The notes under the pieces are model-generated. The model saw nothing but the letters and a program-made list of their open reading frames with translations. It had not been told where the DNA came from and did no database searches. DNA of 64,000 nucleotides from Dongia mobilis. Its GTDB lineage: Bacteria > Pseudomonadota > Alphaproteobacteria > Dongiales > Dongiaceae. Both the position numbers and the translations under genes were made by a program. Every line of letters begins with the position of its first letter. The stretch's first letter is position 1. This document shows positions 19,821 through 28,386 of the stretch, piece after piece. The DNA lies in contig NZ_SNYW01000013.1 of assembly GCF_004363235.1 (NCBI RefSeq), positions 62,001 to 126,000 of the forward strand, given 5' to 3'.

Positions 19821-21233
19821 ATGAACGCACCAGCCGCACCGCAGAAAGCGCCCCGTAACCTCGACCTCCCGGCGCTCCTTGCCGCCCTGGGCGAAACCCT
19901 GCCGCCGGACCAGATCTCGACCAATGCCGGCATCCGCGACCGCCATGGCCGCGACGAATCCTACCACGCGACAGAAATGCCGGATGTCGTGGTTTTTCCG
20001 CATTCAACCGAGGAAGTGGCGGCCATCGCCCGGGTGGCGCAGCGTTTCCAGGCGCCGCTCATCCCGTTTGGAGTCGGCACCTCGCTGGAGGGCCATGTCG
20101 CCGCCACTCATGGCGGCATCTCGGTCGATATGGGCCGCATGAACAAGGTTATCGAGGTGAACGCCGCCGATCTCGATGTGATGGTCGAGGCCGGTGTCAC
20201 CCGCAAGCAGCTGAACGCCTTCATCAAGGACCAGGGCCTGTTCTTCCCGATCGATCCGGGCGCCGATGCGACCCTGGGCGGGATGAGCGCCACCCGTGCC
20301 AGCGGCACCAATGCGGTGCGCTACGGCACCATGCGCGAGAATGTGCTGGGCCTGACCGTGGTGCTGGCCGATGGCCGCATCATCCGGACCGGCGGCAGGG
20401 CACGGAAATCGGCGGCTGGCTATGATCTCACGCGGCTTTTCGTCGGCTCCGAGGGGACGCTCGGCATCATCACCGAAGTGCGGCTGCGTCTCTACGGTAT
20501 TCCGGAAGCCATGGCGTCGGCGACGGCGAACTTCCCCGATATCGGTGCTGCCGTGAACACGGTCATCCAGGTGATCCAGAGCGGCATTCCGGTGGCGCGC
20601 ATCGAGCTCATCGACGAGGTGCAGATCGACGCCATCAATCGCTATTCGAAACTCGATCTGCCGGTGCGGCCCACCCTCTTCTTCGAATTCCACGGGTCCG
20701 AAGCGGGCGTCGCCGAGCAGTCGGAAAGCGTGAAGGCGATCGGCGAGGAATTCGGCATGAGCGATTTTGCCTGGAGCCTGAAGCCGGAGGAGCGCAGCAG
20801 ATTGTGGCAGGCGCGGCATGACGCCTTTTATGCCGGGCTTGCCTTGCGTCCCGGCGCCAAGGGTTGCCCCACCGATGTCTGCGTGCCCATTTCACGTCTT
20901 GCCGATTGCATCCTGGAAACCAAGGAAGATCTGATTGCGACCGGTTTGCTCGCCCCCCTGGTCGGGCATGTCGGCGACGGAAACTTCCACCTCAACATCC
21001 TGCTCGACCCCGACAACGCGGCCGAGTTCGCCCGCGTCAAGGATTTCACCGGCCGCCTCGCCCACCGCGCCATCGCCATGGGCGGCACCTGCACTGGCGA
21101 ACACGGCATCGGCTCCGGCAAAATCGCGTTTCTGGAAGCGGAGCACGGCGCGGCGGTCGCGGCGATGCGCCAGCTGAAAGCGGCACTCGATCCGGACAAC
21201 CGAATGAATCCGGGGAAGATCTTCCGGGCTTGA
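19821..21233 (+). CDS. FAD-binding oxidase, D-lactate/glycolate dehydrogenase type
   Basis: 470-aa flavoenzyme of the vanillyl-alcohol-oxidase fold. The FAD PP-loop is PFGVGTSLEGH (about 75), with later ATLGGMSATRASGTNAVRYG and SEGTLGIITE; the C-terminal cap ends with GGTCTGEHGIG. This is the architecture of GlcD and D-lactate dehydrogenase (cytochrome). It would oxidise a D-2-hydroxy acid and pass electrons to quinone or cytochrome c. No GlcE or GlcF partners are present, so the single-chain Dld type is more likely. It starts 20 bases after the oxoprolinase gene and ends 2 bases before the broken acetyltransferase. Confidence 0.88.
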   Translation: MNAPAAPQKAPRNLDLPALLAALGETLPPDQISTNAGIRDRHGRDESYHATEMPDVVVFPHSTEEVAAIARVAQRFQAPLIPFGVGTSLEGHVAATHGGISVDMGRMNKVIEVNAADLDVMVEAGVTRKQLNAFIKDQGLFFPIDPGADATLGGMSATRASGTNAVRYGTMRENVLGLTVVLADGRIIRTGGRARKSAAGYDLTRLFVGSEGTLGIITEVRLRLYGIPEAMASATANFPDIGAAVNTVIQVIQSGIPVARIELIDEVQIDAINRYSKLDLPVRPTLFFEFHGSEAGVAEQSESVKAIGEEFGMSDFAWSLKPEERSRLWQARHDAFYAGLALRPGAKGCPTDVCVPISRLADCILETKEDLIATGLLAPLVGHVGDGNFHLNILLDPDNAAEFARVKDFTGRLAHRAIAMGGTCTGEHGIGSGKIAFLEAEHGAAVAAMRQLKAALDPDNRMNPGKIFRA

Positions 21234-21235
21234 CG

Positions 21236-21952
21236 ATGCGGGTAACCGCGGAGATCGCCGCGCGCAACAATGCCGAGCTGTGTCATGCGGTTCTCGCGGC
21301 GCATGCTATCGCCGCCACCTTCGTCAGCGATTGCTGGTACAGCAACACCGATTTGCCCGAGCTGTATCCAAACCTGGTAACGTTCTCTCCGGCCTTCGAT
21401 CCGGACGGGCTCTCGCGCGTGAAGATTGGCGGTGCCTGGGCGATCAAGGACAGCTTTGCGACACTCGACCTCACCTCGCATAGCTTTACGCCGATCATCG
21501 AGGCAAGCTGGCTTGTCCATCCGGGACCGGATGCGGCCACGCATACGGGCGACATGACCTGGGAACGGGTGCAATCGCCGGTCACCTTCGGCGCGTGAGC
21601 TGCCCTCTGGGACCTCGACAATCCAGGCCTGGTCAGATCGCCCATGACGCTTCGCCTGCTCACGCAGCCGGCGTTGCGGCTTCTCGCCGGCATACATGAT
21701 GGCCGCATTGTCGCCGGCTGCGTTCTCAACCTCTCGGCGGGTGTCGTCGGTCTTTCCAATCTCTTTCACACGCCGGATGCGCCGGAAGACTGGCTCAGCA
21801 CCTGCCTTGCTTTCGTGGCACGGAATTGTCCGGATCTACCGATCGTCGACTATGAAACCGAGGATGACGCGTCGTTGCTGCTGGCGCATGGCTTCGAGCG
21901 ACTGGGGCCGTTGCGCATCTGGCTGCGGTCGGCTGACGATGCGAAAACGTGA
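21236..21952 (+). pseudogene. GNAT-family acetyltransferase interrupted by one in-frame TGA
   Basis: Two open segments in the same frame, 21236-21595 (120 codons) and 21599-21952, are separated only by TGA at 21596-21598. Read together they give one 238-residue protein that I recognise as a conserved alphaproteobacterial GNAT-like protein: an N-terminal IAARNNAELCHAV...IKDSFATLDL part and a C-terminal AGCVLNLSAGVVGLSNLF...GFERLGPLRIWL part. Neither half looks sufficient alone. Most likely a recent nonsense mutation or a sequencing error. ATG 21236 begins 2 bases after the FAD oxidase stop. Confidence 0.75.
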
Positions 21953-22030
21953 CATGACCACCGGCATCAATCCGCCGACCTAGCCAGTCCGCGCCTCCTC
22001 CTAATCCTCCTCTACATTGAGAAGAGGGGG

Positions 22031-24082
22031 TCAAATCGCCCGCGTCGCCTCGATCAGCCAATCCTTGTCGGCACCGTCGAGTTGCGGGCCGATCACCTCG
22101 CGCACGCGCGCGTGGTAGGCGTTGAGCCAGGCGATCTCATCGGGCGTCAGCAGGCTCTTCTCGATCGCATTGCGGTCGATGGGTGCCAGCGTCAGCGTCT
22201 CGAATTCCAGCATGTTCGGATGCTGGGCGCTGGGCTGCACCACCACCAGATTCTCGATGCGGATGCCGAACTCGCCTTCCTTGTAATAGCCGGGTTCGTT
22301 CGAGATGATCATGCCGGGTTCGAGTGCCACCCGGTTCGGCATCTTGGAGATGCGCTGCGGTCCTTCATGCACCGAGAGATAGGAGCCGACGCCATGGCCG
22401 GTGCCGTGGTCGTAATCAAGTCCCGCATCCCAGAGCGGGCGTCGCGCCAGCGCATCGAGCGCCGAACCGGTGGTGCCCTTCGGGAAACGCGCGGTCGCCA
22501 GCGCGATATGCCCCTTGAGCACGCGGGTGAAGCATTGCTTCATCTCCGGCGTCGGCGTGCCAATAGCCACCGTGCGGGTGATGTCGGTGGTGCCGTCGAG
22601 ATACTGCCCGCCTGAATCTATGAGATAGAGCGAGTTCAGCGGGATCTCGCGCTGCGTTTCCGGCATCGCATGGTAATGCGGGATGGCGCCGTTGGGCCCA
22701 GCGGCCGAGATGGAATCGAAGGAGAGATTGCGGAAGAGGTCGGCCGGGTGGCGCAGGCTGGCGAGCTTGTCGGAGGCCTCGATCTCCCTGAGGCCGCCCT
22801 TGGGCGCGCGCCCGGCGAGCCAGGCCAGATAGCGCGTCACCGCCGCCCCGTCGCGGGCATGGGCGCGGCGCGCGCCTTCCACCTCGGTTGCGTTCTTCGC
22901 CGCCTTCGGGAGCGCACAGATGCACTCGCCCGGCTGGACCTTGGCACCGGCCTGGGCGAGGCGGTCATGGATCCAGGCGCTGGTGGTCGCGGCATCGGTC
23001 GCGATCGCCGCCCCAGCGCCACCCAGAGCCTGCAGCGCATCGGCAAATGAATCAGGCTGGGCGATTGCCACCTCATTGCCGAGATGGGCGATGGTGCGCG
23101 GCGGCAGCTTGCGCCGGTCGATGAAGAGGTCGACCCGCGCGTCGTCATGCAGGATCGCATAGCCGAGGGCAAAGGGCGTGCGCGGCACGTCGGCGCCGCG
23201 GACATTCAAGAGCCAGCAGAGCGAATCCGGCGCCGAGATCACGGCCGCCTTGCGTCCCTCCTGCTTCAGCCGCGCGGCCAGCCGGCGCCGCTTGTCGCCA
23301 GCCGCCTCGCCGGCATAGGCGATGTCATGGGGCAGCATGGCGGAGAGCGGTTCGGCCGGGCGACCGTCCCAGACCGCATCCACCGGATTGCGCACAACGG
23401 CCATGAGGTCGACGCCGATCTTGGTTCCCGCCGCGCGGAAACGCTGCGCCTGGTCATGGGTGAAGAGGCGGGGGTCGAAGCCCAGCTTCTGGCCGGCAAT
23501 CATCGCCTCGCCGATATAGGCCTCGACCGGCTCGGTCACGAGGTGTCGGTATATATAGAGCGACGGGTCGACCTGTTCCTTCACCTGGATGGTGTAGCGG
23601 CCGTCGACAAAGATCGCGGCGCGGTCCTTGAGGATTAACGCCATGCCAGCCGAGCCGGTGAAGCCGGAGACGAATTGGAGGCGCTCGGCCGCCCGGGGCA
23701 CATATTCCCCCTGATGGTCGTCGGCCCGGCCAATGACGAATCCGTCGAGACCCTGGGCGGCCAGCTCCGCCCGCAGGCGCTGGAGCCGCGCCGCAATCGG
23801 CGGCTGGGCTGCGGCTGGCTGGCCGGCCAGCCAATGCTGGCGATAGGCGCGCAGCTGGGCCACCAGGGCTGGGCTGGGGTTCTCCGCCACCAGATCGATC
23901 CAGGCATCCGGCCGTTCGTCGACCGGCGCCGCAGCAACGCCCGGCATCAAGTCAGCCAGCATGGTTAAATTCACATGCGCCTGGTGTTTTTTAAGCATTA
24001 CAGCGAGGGCGTCATCCCCTTGATAAGCCTCGCGGCAGCCTGAATCCGGCGATGTCGCCATATCGAACCCCAAATTAACCAT
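22031..24082 (-). CDS. M24 family aminopeptidase P (Xaa-Pro aminopeptidase)
   Basis: 683-aa protein with the three-domain layout of large aminopeptidase P: two creatinase-like N-terminal domains and a C-terminal M24 domain. All metal ligands are visible: Asp in YLIDSGG and TTDITRT, His in GTGHGVGSYL, Glu in NEPGYY and IENL. It removes N-terminal residues before proline in the cytoplasm. Family members are about 600 aa, so the N terminus carries roughly 70 extra residues; starts at codon 8 (24061) or near codons 41-46 are possible. AGGA just precedes ATG 24082. It is convergent with the acetyltransferase pseudogene. Confidence 0.88.
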   Translation of the reverse strand: MVNLGFDMATSPDSGCREAYQGDDALAVMLKKHQAHVNLTMLADLMPGVAAAPVDERPDAWIDLVAENPSPALVAQLRAYRQHWLAGQPAAAQPPIAARLQRLRAELAAQGLDGFVIGRADDHQGEYVPRAAERLQFVSGFTGSAGMALILKDRAAIFVDGRYTIQVKEQVDPSLYIYRHLVTEPVEAYIGEAMIAGQKLGFDPRLFTHDQAQRFRAAGTKIGVDLMAVVRNPVDAVWDGRPAEPLSAMLPHDIAYAGEAAGDKRRRLAARLKQEGRKAAVISAPDSLCWLLNVRGADVPRTPFALGYAILHDDARVDLFIDRRKLPPRTIAHLGNEVAIAQPDSFADALQALGGAGAAIATDAATTSAWIHDRLAQAGAKVQPGECICALPKAAKNATEVEGARRAHARDGAAVTRYLAWLAGRAPKGGLREIEASDKLASLRHPADLFRNLSFDSISAAGPNGAIPHYHAMPETQREIPLNSLYLIDSGGQYLDGTTDITRTVAIGTPTPEMKQCFTRVLKGHIALATARFPKGTTGSALDALARRPLWDAGLDYDHGTGHGVGSYLSVHEGPQRISKMPNRVALEPGMIISNEPGYYKEGEFGIRIENLVVVQPSAQHPNMLEFETLTLAPIDRNAIEKSLLTPDEIAWLNAYHARVREVIGPQLDGADKDWLIEATRAI

Positions 24083-24252
24083 AATTCCTGTAACGGCTAA
24101 GTCTCTAAAGCATCTTCATAAAGTCTTAGTGATATGCGTCACACTGCCATCTCAGCCGACTACCATGCGCCCACTGCATTGCTGCGATGCAGCGAAAACA
24201 CTACTAAATGGGTCGGGTTAAATCTATATATCGTTCGTCCACAAACAAGAGC

Positions 24253-24270
24253 GATGGCAATGGTGCCATC
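24253..24270 (+). other. hairpin in 5' leader of DUF1127 gene
   Basis: GATGGCA-ATGG-TGCCATC, a perfect 7-bp stem with a 4-base loop, 38 bases before the ATG and upstream of the GGAAGG ribosome-binding site. It could stabilise or regulate the leader. I see no known riboswitch fold. Confidence 0.3.
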
Positions 24271-24308
24271 TGGAAGAGAAAGCCGGCCAGCCGGCATGGA
24301 AGGTTACT

Positions 24309-24971
24309 ATGAATCGGATCGTGAGCAATGAGAAGGTCCTGAGCGCTGCGATGTCGCCGGTTGCTCCCTCTCGCGAAATCGGATTGGCGGCATTCAAGCG
24401 GTTCGGCCGCGCCCTGGTCGCTTCGGCCAAGCGCGCCCATGCCCGCACCCAGCTCGAGAACGAGCTTTATGGTCTCGATGACCGCTCGTTGGCCGATATC
24501 GGCGTCAGCCGCGGCCTGATCCCGGCCATCGCCCGCGAGGCGATCCCGGACGAGGTGACTGGCTCGCTCTTCGCCGAGTTCAGCCGCATGATCGTCAACG
24601 GCGTGCTGCGCCCCTCGATCGACTGGAACCGCCGCCGCAAGGCGCGCGCCACTCTGGCCGCCCTCGATGACCGCCTGTTGGCGGATATCGGCCTCGCCCG
24701 CCACGAGATCGACGCCCATGTGGCCCGCCTCTCGGGTGCCATCAACGGTCCGCTGCCGGTGACCGTCGCGGCGATGGAGCAGGACGTCACCGCCCCGCTC
24801 AAGGCCTGGAGCGCAGCCCGCGCCACGGTGAAGGAACTCTCGCGCCTGACCGACCGCCAGTTGATGGATATCGGCGTCATCCGCGGCGACATCTCCGAAC
24901 TGGCCGACAATCTGGCCGAAACCGGTCTCGCCGCCGCCAACAGCAATCACCGCGCCCCGAAGGCCGCCTAA
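24309..24971 (+). CDS. protein with three tandem DUF1127 motifs
   Basis: 220-aa basic protein containing three copies of the DUF1127 core: LYGLDDRSLADIGVSRGLI (53-71), LAALDDRLLADIGLARHEI (116-134) and LSRLTDRQLMDIGVIRGDI (177-195), about 62 residues apart. DUF1127 proteins normally have one copy in 45-90 residues; small Arg-rich members have been linked to RNA binding and to phosphate or carbon metabolism in alphaproteobacteria. There is no signal peptide. GGAAGG lies 5 bases before ATG 24309 and a strong terminator follows, so it is monocistronic. Confidence 0.85.
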   Translation: MNRIVSNEKVLSAAMSPVAPSREIGLAAFKRFGRALVASAKRAHARTQLENELYGLDDRSLADIGVSRGLIPAIAREAIPDEVTGSLFAEFSRMIVNGVLRPSIDWNRRRKARATLAALDDRLLADIGLARHEIDAHVARLSGAINGPLPVTVAAMEQDVTAPLKAWSAARATVKELSRLTDRQLMDIGVIRGDISELADNLAETGLAAANSNHRAPKAA

Positions 24972-25025
24972 GGCCGCGGGCTCGGTAACAGAGCTAGCAC
25001 GAGCTTCCCCTAAGTAGTGCGCCGG

Positions 25026-25080
25026 AACGGCGGTCTGGATTTGCCCCTCGCGGGCTGGTCCAGGCCGCCGTTTCATTTTT
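25026..25080 (+). terminator. intrinsic terminator after triple-DUF1127 gene
   Basis: A 14-bp stem (25026-25039 with 25059-25072) with a single G-U pair and a 19-base loop, followed by CATTTTT. It lies 55 bases after the stop codon. Confidence 0.8.
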
Positions 25081-25097
25081 GACCCGGCCCACGCGTC

Positions 25098-25994
25098 CTA
25101 TTTCTTGCCGGCCGGTGGGCGGGCCGCCTTCTTCAGCACCAGAACTGACCAGTCGTTCTGGCGGATGCGGAAATCGAGTTCCAGCCCGACTGCCCGATGT
25201 GCCGCAATTACATCCTTCTCCTGGGCGACCAGCAGGCCGGACAGCACGGCGCGGCCGTTGCGCGCAAGATGCCTCGCCAAGTCGGGCGCCAGCGAGATCA
25301 GCGGATTGGCCAGGATGTTGGCCGTGACGAGATCATAGGGCCCGCCCGCGCGGATCGCCTTGGCGCGATAGCCGTCGGAAGTGACGATGCGGATCGCCTT
25401 CCTGAGGCCGTTGATCGCCGCGTTCTCGCGCGCGACGCGGACCGCGTCCTTGTCATTGTCGCCGGCCGTCACCGGCACTTTGAAGAGATGCCAGGCAGCG
25501 AAGGCGAGGATGCCCGTCCCGGTGCCGATATCGAGCGGCCGCTTGAACTTGTGCGACTTGGCGAGGCGCAGCAGCGCCTTGACACAGCCGCTGGTGGTTT
25601 CGTGCCGCCCGGTACCGAAGGCCATGCCGGCATCGATCTCCAGGGGAATGACGTTCTTCGGCGCCTTGCCGCGATCATGTTCGCCATGGACAAAGAAAGG
25701 CCCCATTTTCAGCGGTGCCAAGCCCTTGCGGCTCTCCGCCAGCCAATCCTTGTCCGGCACCGGGGCGATCACCGGCGTCAACCCGGCAAAGGGTTTGAGG
25801 GCCGCCTTGACCGCCGCGGCGCTCGGTTTCTCCTCGCCGATCACTTCCATGTGCCAGCCCTTCCCGCCATCGGTCTCGAAACTGACCAGGGCGGCTCCGA
25901 AGGGCTCCAGCGCCTCCTCCAGCGCCAGGCGCCAGCTTTCCTCCGGCTTGAAGGCGAGGTCGAGGCTGACCGCGTAGAGCTTTGGATTCTTCAT
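25098..25994 (-). CDS. prmA: ribosomal protein L11 methyltransferase
   Basis: 298-aa SAM-dependent methyltransferase that trimethylates ribosomal protein L11. The PrmA-specific region IDAGMAFGTGRHETT precedes the SAM motif I DIGTGTGILAFAAW; the catalytic-region motif is TANILANPL. The C-terminal tail is Lys-rich. ATG 25994 is preferred, with GAGGG just upstream; a GTG three codons earlier (26003) is possible. It lies 20 bases downstream of uvrD on the same strand and is probably co-transcribed. Confidence 0.93.
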   Translation of the reverse strand: MKNPKLYAVSLDLAFKPEESWRLALEEALEPFGAALVSFETDGGKGWHMEVIGEEKPSAAAVKAALKPFAGLTPVIAPVPDKDWLAESRKGLAPLKMGPFFVHGEHDRGKAPKNVIPLEIDAGMAFGTGRHETTSGCVKALLRLAKSHKFKRPLDIGTGTGILAFAAWHLFKVPVTAGDNDKDAVRVARENAAINGLRKAIRIVTSDGYRAKAIRAGGPYDLVTANILANPLISLAPDLARHLARNGRAVLSGLLVAQEKDVIAAHRAVGLELDFRIRQNDWSVLVLKKAARPPAGKK

Positions 25995-26014
25995 GTCCCT
26001 CACCAGAAATCTCG

Positions 26015-28282
26015 TCAGCCCGCCTGATCCGCCGGCACGACGAAGCCTGCCATGACCTTTTTCACCCCGGCCTTGTCGAAGGCGATTTCAAGCTTGTCGC
26101 CCTCGGCGGTCAAGACCTTGCCATAGCCGAATTTCTGGTGGAACACGCGCATACCGCCGGGATAGACACCGCCGGACTTCCTGACCGGCACCGCCTCAAG
26201 GTCGATGGTGGGCGCCATGCGCCGCTGCGGATAGCTGCCGCCACCGCCGAATCCGCTGCCATAGGAACGGGCCGGCCAATCGAGACCGCCAGCAAGTGCC
26301 CCCCCTTGCGGCGGCCGGAAGCCCTGATGGTCCTGGCGCTCGATATGTGCGGCCGGCAGTTCGGCGAGGAAGCGCGAGGGCAGCGCATTCTGCCACTGAT
26401 TGTGGATGCGGCGGCTGCCGGCATGGCAGATGATGGCGAGCCGGCGCGCGCGGGTGAGGCCGACATAGGCTAGGCGCCGTTCCTCCTCCAGTCCCTTGAT
26501 GCCGTTTTCGTCGAGCGAACGGGGATGCGGGAACAGGCCCTCCTCCCAGCCGGGCAGGAAGACGACATCGAATTCCAGGCCCTTGGCGCCGTGCAGGGTC
26601 ATGATGGAGAGCTGGTCGCGCGGGCCGGATTCGGCATTCTCCATCACCAGCGAGACATGTTCGAGGAAGCCTTCCAGGCTGTCGAAATCCTCAAGGGCCC
26701 GCACCAGTTCCTTGAGATTCTCGAGCCTGCCCGGCGCCTCGATCGACTTGTCGGCCTGCCACATGGCGGTATAGCCGCTTTCGTCGAGGACGATCTGGGT
26801 GAGCTCGGCATGATGCAGGGTCTGGGCAAGGCCGCGCCAGCGCGCAACGTCGTTCATGAACGATCCCAGCGCACGCCTTGCCGCGGGCTTCAGTTCGTCG
26901 GTCGTCACCACCTGGCGCGCCACTTCCGGGACCGAGACACTTTGCGCGCGCGCCAGTTCGTTCAGCTGCTTCAGCGTGGTGTCGCCGATGCCGCGCCGGG
27001 GCAGGTTGACGATGCGCTCGAAGGCCAAGCCGTCATCGGGCTGGTGGATCAGGCGGAGATAGGCGAGCGCGTCGCGGATCTCCTGCCGCTCGTAGAAACG
27101 GGGGCCGCCGATGACGCGGTAGGAAATGCCCAGCGTGATGAAGCGTTCCTCGAACTCGCGGGTCTGGAAGCCGGCACGCACCAGGATGGCGATGTCCTTC
27201 AGTTCCGTGCCACGCCGCTGCAGCGTCTCCACCTCATCGCCGATCTGGCGCGCTTCCTCGGCGCCGTCCCAGGCACCGAGGACGCGCACCTTTTCGCCCT
27301 CGTTGACATCGGTCCAGAGCGTCTTGCCGAGGCGCCCCTCGTTATGGGCAATGAGGCCGGAGGCGGCCGCCAGGATATGCGGCGTCGAGCGGTAGTTCTG
27401 CTCGAGGCGAATGATGGTGGCGCCCGGGAAGTCCTTCTCGAACTTCAGGATGTTCTCGACCTCGGCACCACGCCAGCCATAGACCGACTGATCATCATCG
27501 CCGACGCAGCAGATGTTCTTGTGCTGCTGAGCCAGCGCGCGCAGCCAGAGGTACTGCGCCACATTGGTGTCCTGGTATTCGTCGACCAGGATGTAGCGGA
27601 ATTGGCTTTGATAGCGCGCAAGCTGGTCCGGCGCCTTCTGGAAGATGGTGAGGTTGTGCAGCAGCAGGTCACCGAAATCGCAGGCGTTCAGCGTCAGCAG
27701 GCGCTGCTGGTAGGCGTGATAGAGGTCGAGGATGCGGCCCGAGGCGACTTCGGCCATTTCGGCGCGGCTGACCTTGTCGGGAGTGAGGCCGCGATCCTTC
27801 CAGCGTTCGATGATGCCGAGCACAACGCGCGACGGCCAACGCTGGGAATCGAGACCCTCCGCCTCGATCAGTTGCTTGACCAGGCGCAGCTGGTCGTCCG
27901 TGCCGACGATGGTAAAATTGGGCTTCAGCCCGACCAGTTCCGCCTGGGCGCGCAGGATGCGCGCCGCCAGCGCATGGAAGGTGCCCAGCCACCAGCCTTC
28001 CACCGGACGCCCGAGCAGGTGCGCGATGCGCTCCTTCATCTCGTTGGCGGCCTTGTTGGTGAAGGTGACGGCCAGGATCTGCGACGGCCAGGCAAGTCCG
28101 CTGGCGAGGATGTGGGCGAGGCGCGTGGTCAGTACCCGGGTCTTGCCGGTACCGGCCCCGGCCAGGACCAGGACGGGGCCGTCAAGTGCCAGCACGGCGT
28201 CGCGCTGGCGGTCGTTGAGACCCGCCAGATAGCCGGGTTGCGCCGGCGGAACGTCGGGTGGGAAAAGCGTCGATTCGGTCAT
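26015..28282 (-). CDS. uvrD: UvrD/PcrA family ATP-dependent DNA helicase
   Basis: 755-aa superfamily 1A 3'-5' helicase used in nucleotide-excision and mismatch repair and in clearing RecA. Motif Q is LNDRQRDAV and Walker A is AGAGTGKTR (about 41-49), followed by TFTNKAANEMKER, the DEYQD Walker B, the QNYRS motif and the C-terminal VGLTRAR motif. The last 40 residues (FHQKFGYGKV...) form the Tudor-like domain found in PcrA/UvrD that contacts RNA polymerase. Its length is normal. It is divergent from the AstE-like gene. Confidence 0.95.
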   Translation of the reverse strand: MTESTLFPPDVPPAQPGYLAGLNDRQRDAVLALDGPVLVLAGAGTGKTRVLTTRLAHILASGLAWPSQILAVTFTNKAANEMKERIAHLLGRPVEGWWLGTFHALAARILRAQAELVGLKPNFTIVGTDDQLRLVKQLIEAEGLDSQRWPSRVVLGIIERWKDRGLTPDKVSRAEMAEVASGRILDLYHAYQQRLLTLNACDFGDLLLHNLTIFQKAPDQLARYQSQFRYILVDEYQDTNVAQYLWLRALAQQHKNICCVGDDDQSVYGWRGAEVENILKFEKDFPGATIIRLEQNYRSTPHILAAASGLIAHNEGRLGKTLWTDVNEGEKVRVLGAWDGAEEARQIGDEVETLQRRGTELKDIAILVRAGFQTREFEERFITLGISYRVIGGPRFYERQEIRDALAYLRLIHQPDDGLAFERIVNLPRRGIGDTTLKQLNELARAQSVSVPEVARQVVTTDELKPAARRALGSFMNDVARWRGLAQTLHHAELTQIVLDESGYTAMWQADKSIEAPGRLENLKELVRALEDFDSLEGFLEHVSLVMENAESGPRDQLSIMTLHGAKGLEFDVVFLPGWEEGLFPHPRSLDENGIKGLEEERRLAYVGLTRARRLAIICHAGSRRIHNQWQNALPSRFLAELPAAHIERQDHQGFRPPQGGALAGGLDWPARSYGSGFGGGGSYPQRRMAPTIDLEAVPVRKSGGVYPGGMRVFHQKFGYGKVLTAEGDKLEIAFDKAGVKKVMAGFVVPADQAG

Positions 28283-28386
28283 GCGCCCTTATACCATCCG
28301 GCGCCGGGACAAGGGGCCTTTCCGAACCTTGACAGCATCGGGGGCGATGGGCCCAATGCCGCCCGAACGCCCAGGAGTGGACAACC

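Noticed and set aside
16957-20007. Minus-strand open frame of over 1000 codons opposite the oxoprolinase gene
   Set aside because: It is a shadow: high GC leaves the antisense frame open. It lacks a domain pattern and has no ribosome-binding site, while the plus strand encodes a full HyuA-HyuB protein.
21596-21598. TGA as a possible selenocysteine codon
   Set aside because: The protein is not a known selenoprotein type, and I see no SECIS-like hairpin directly after it; nonsense mutation is simpler.
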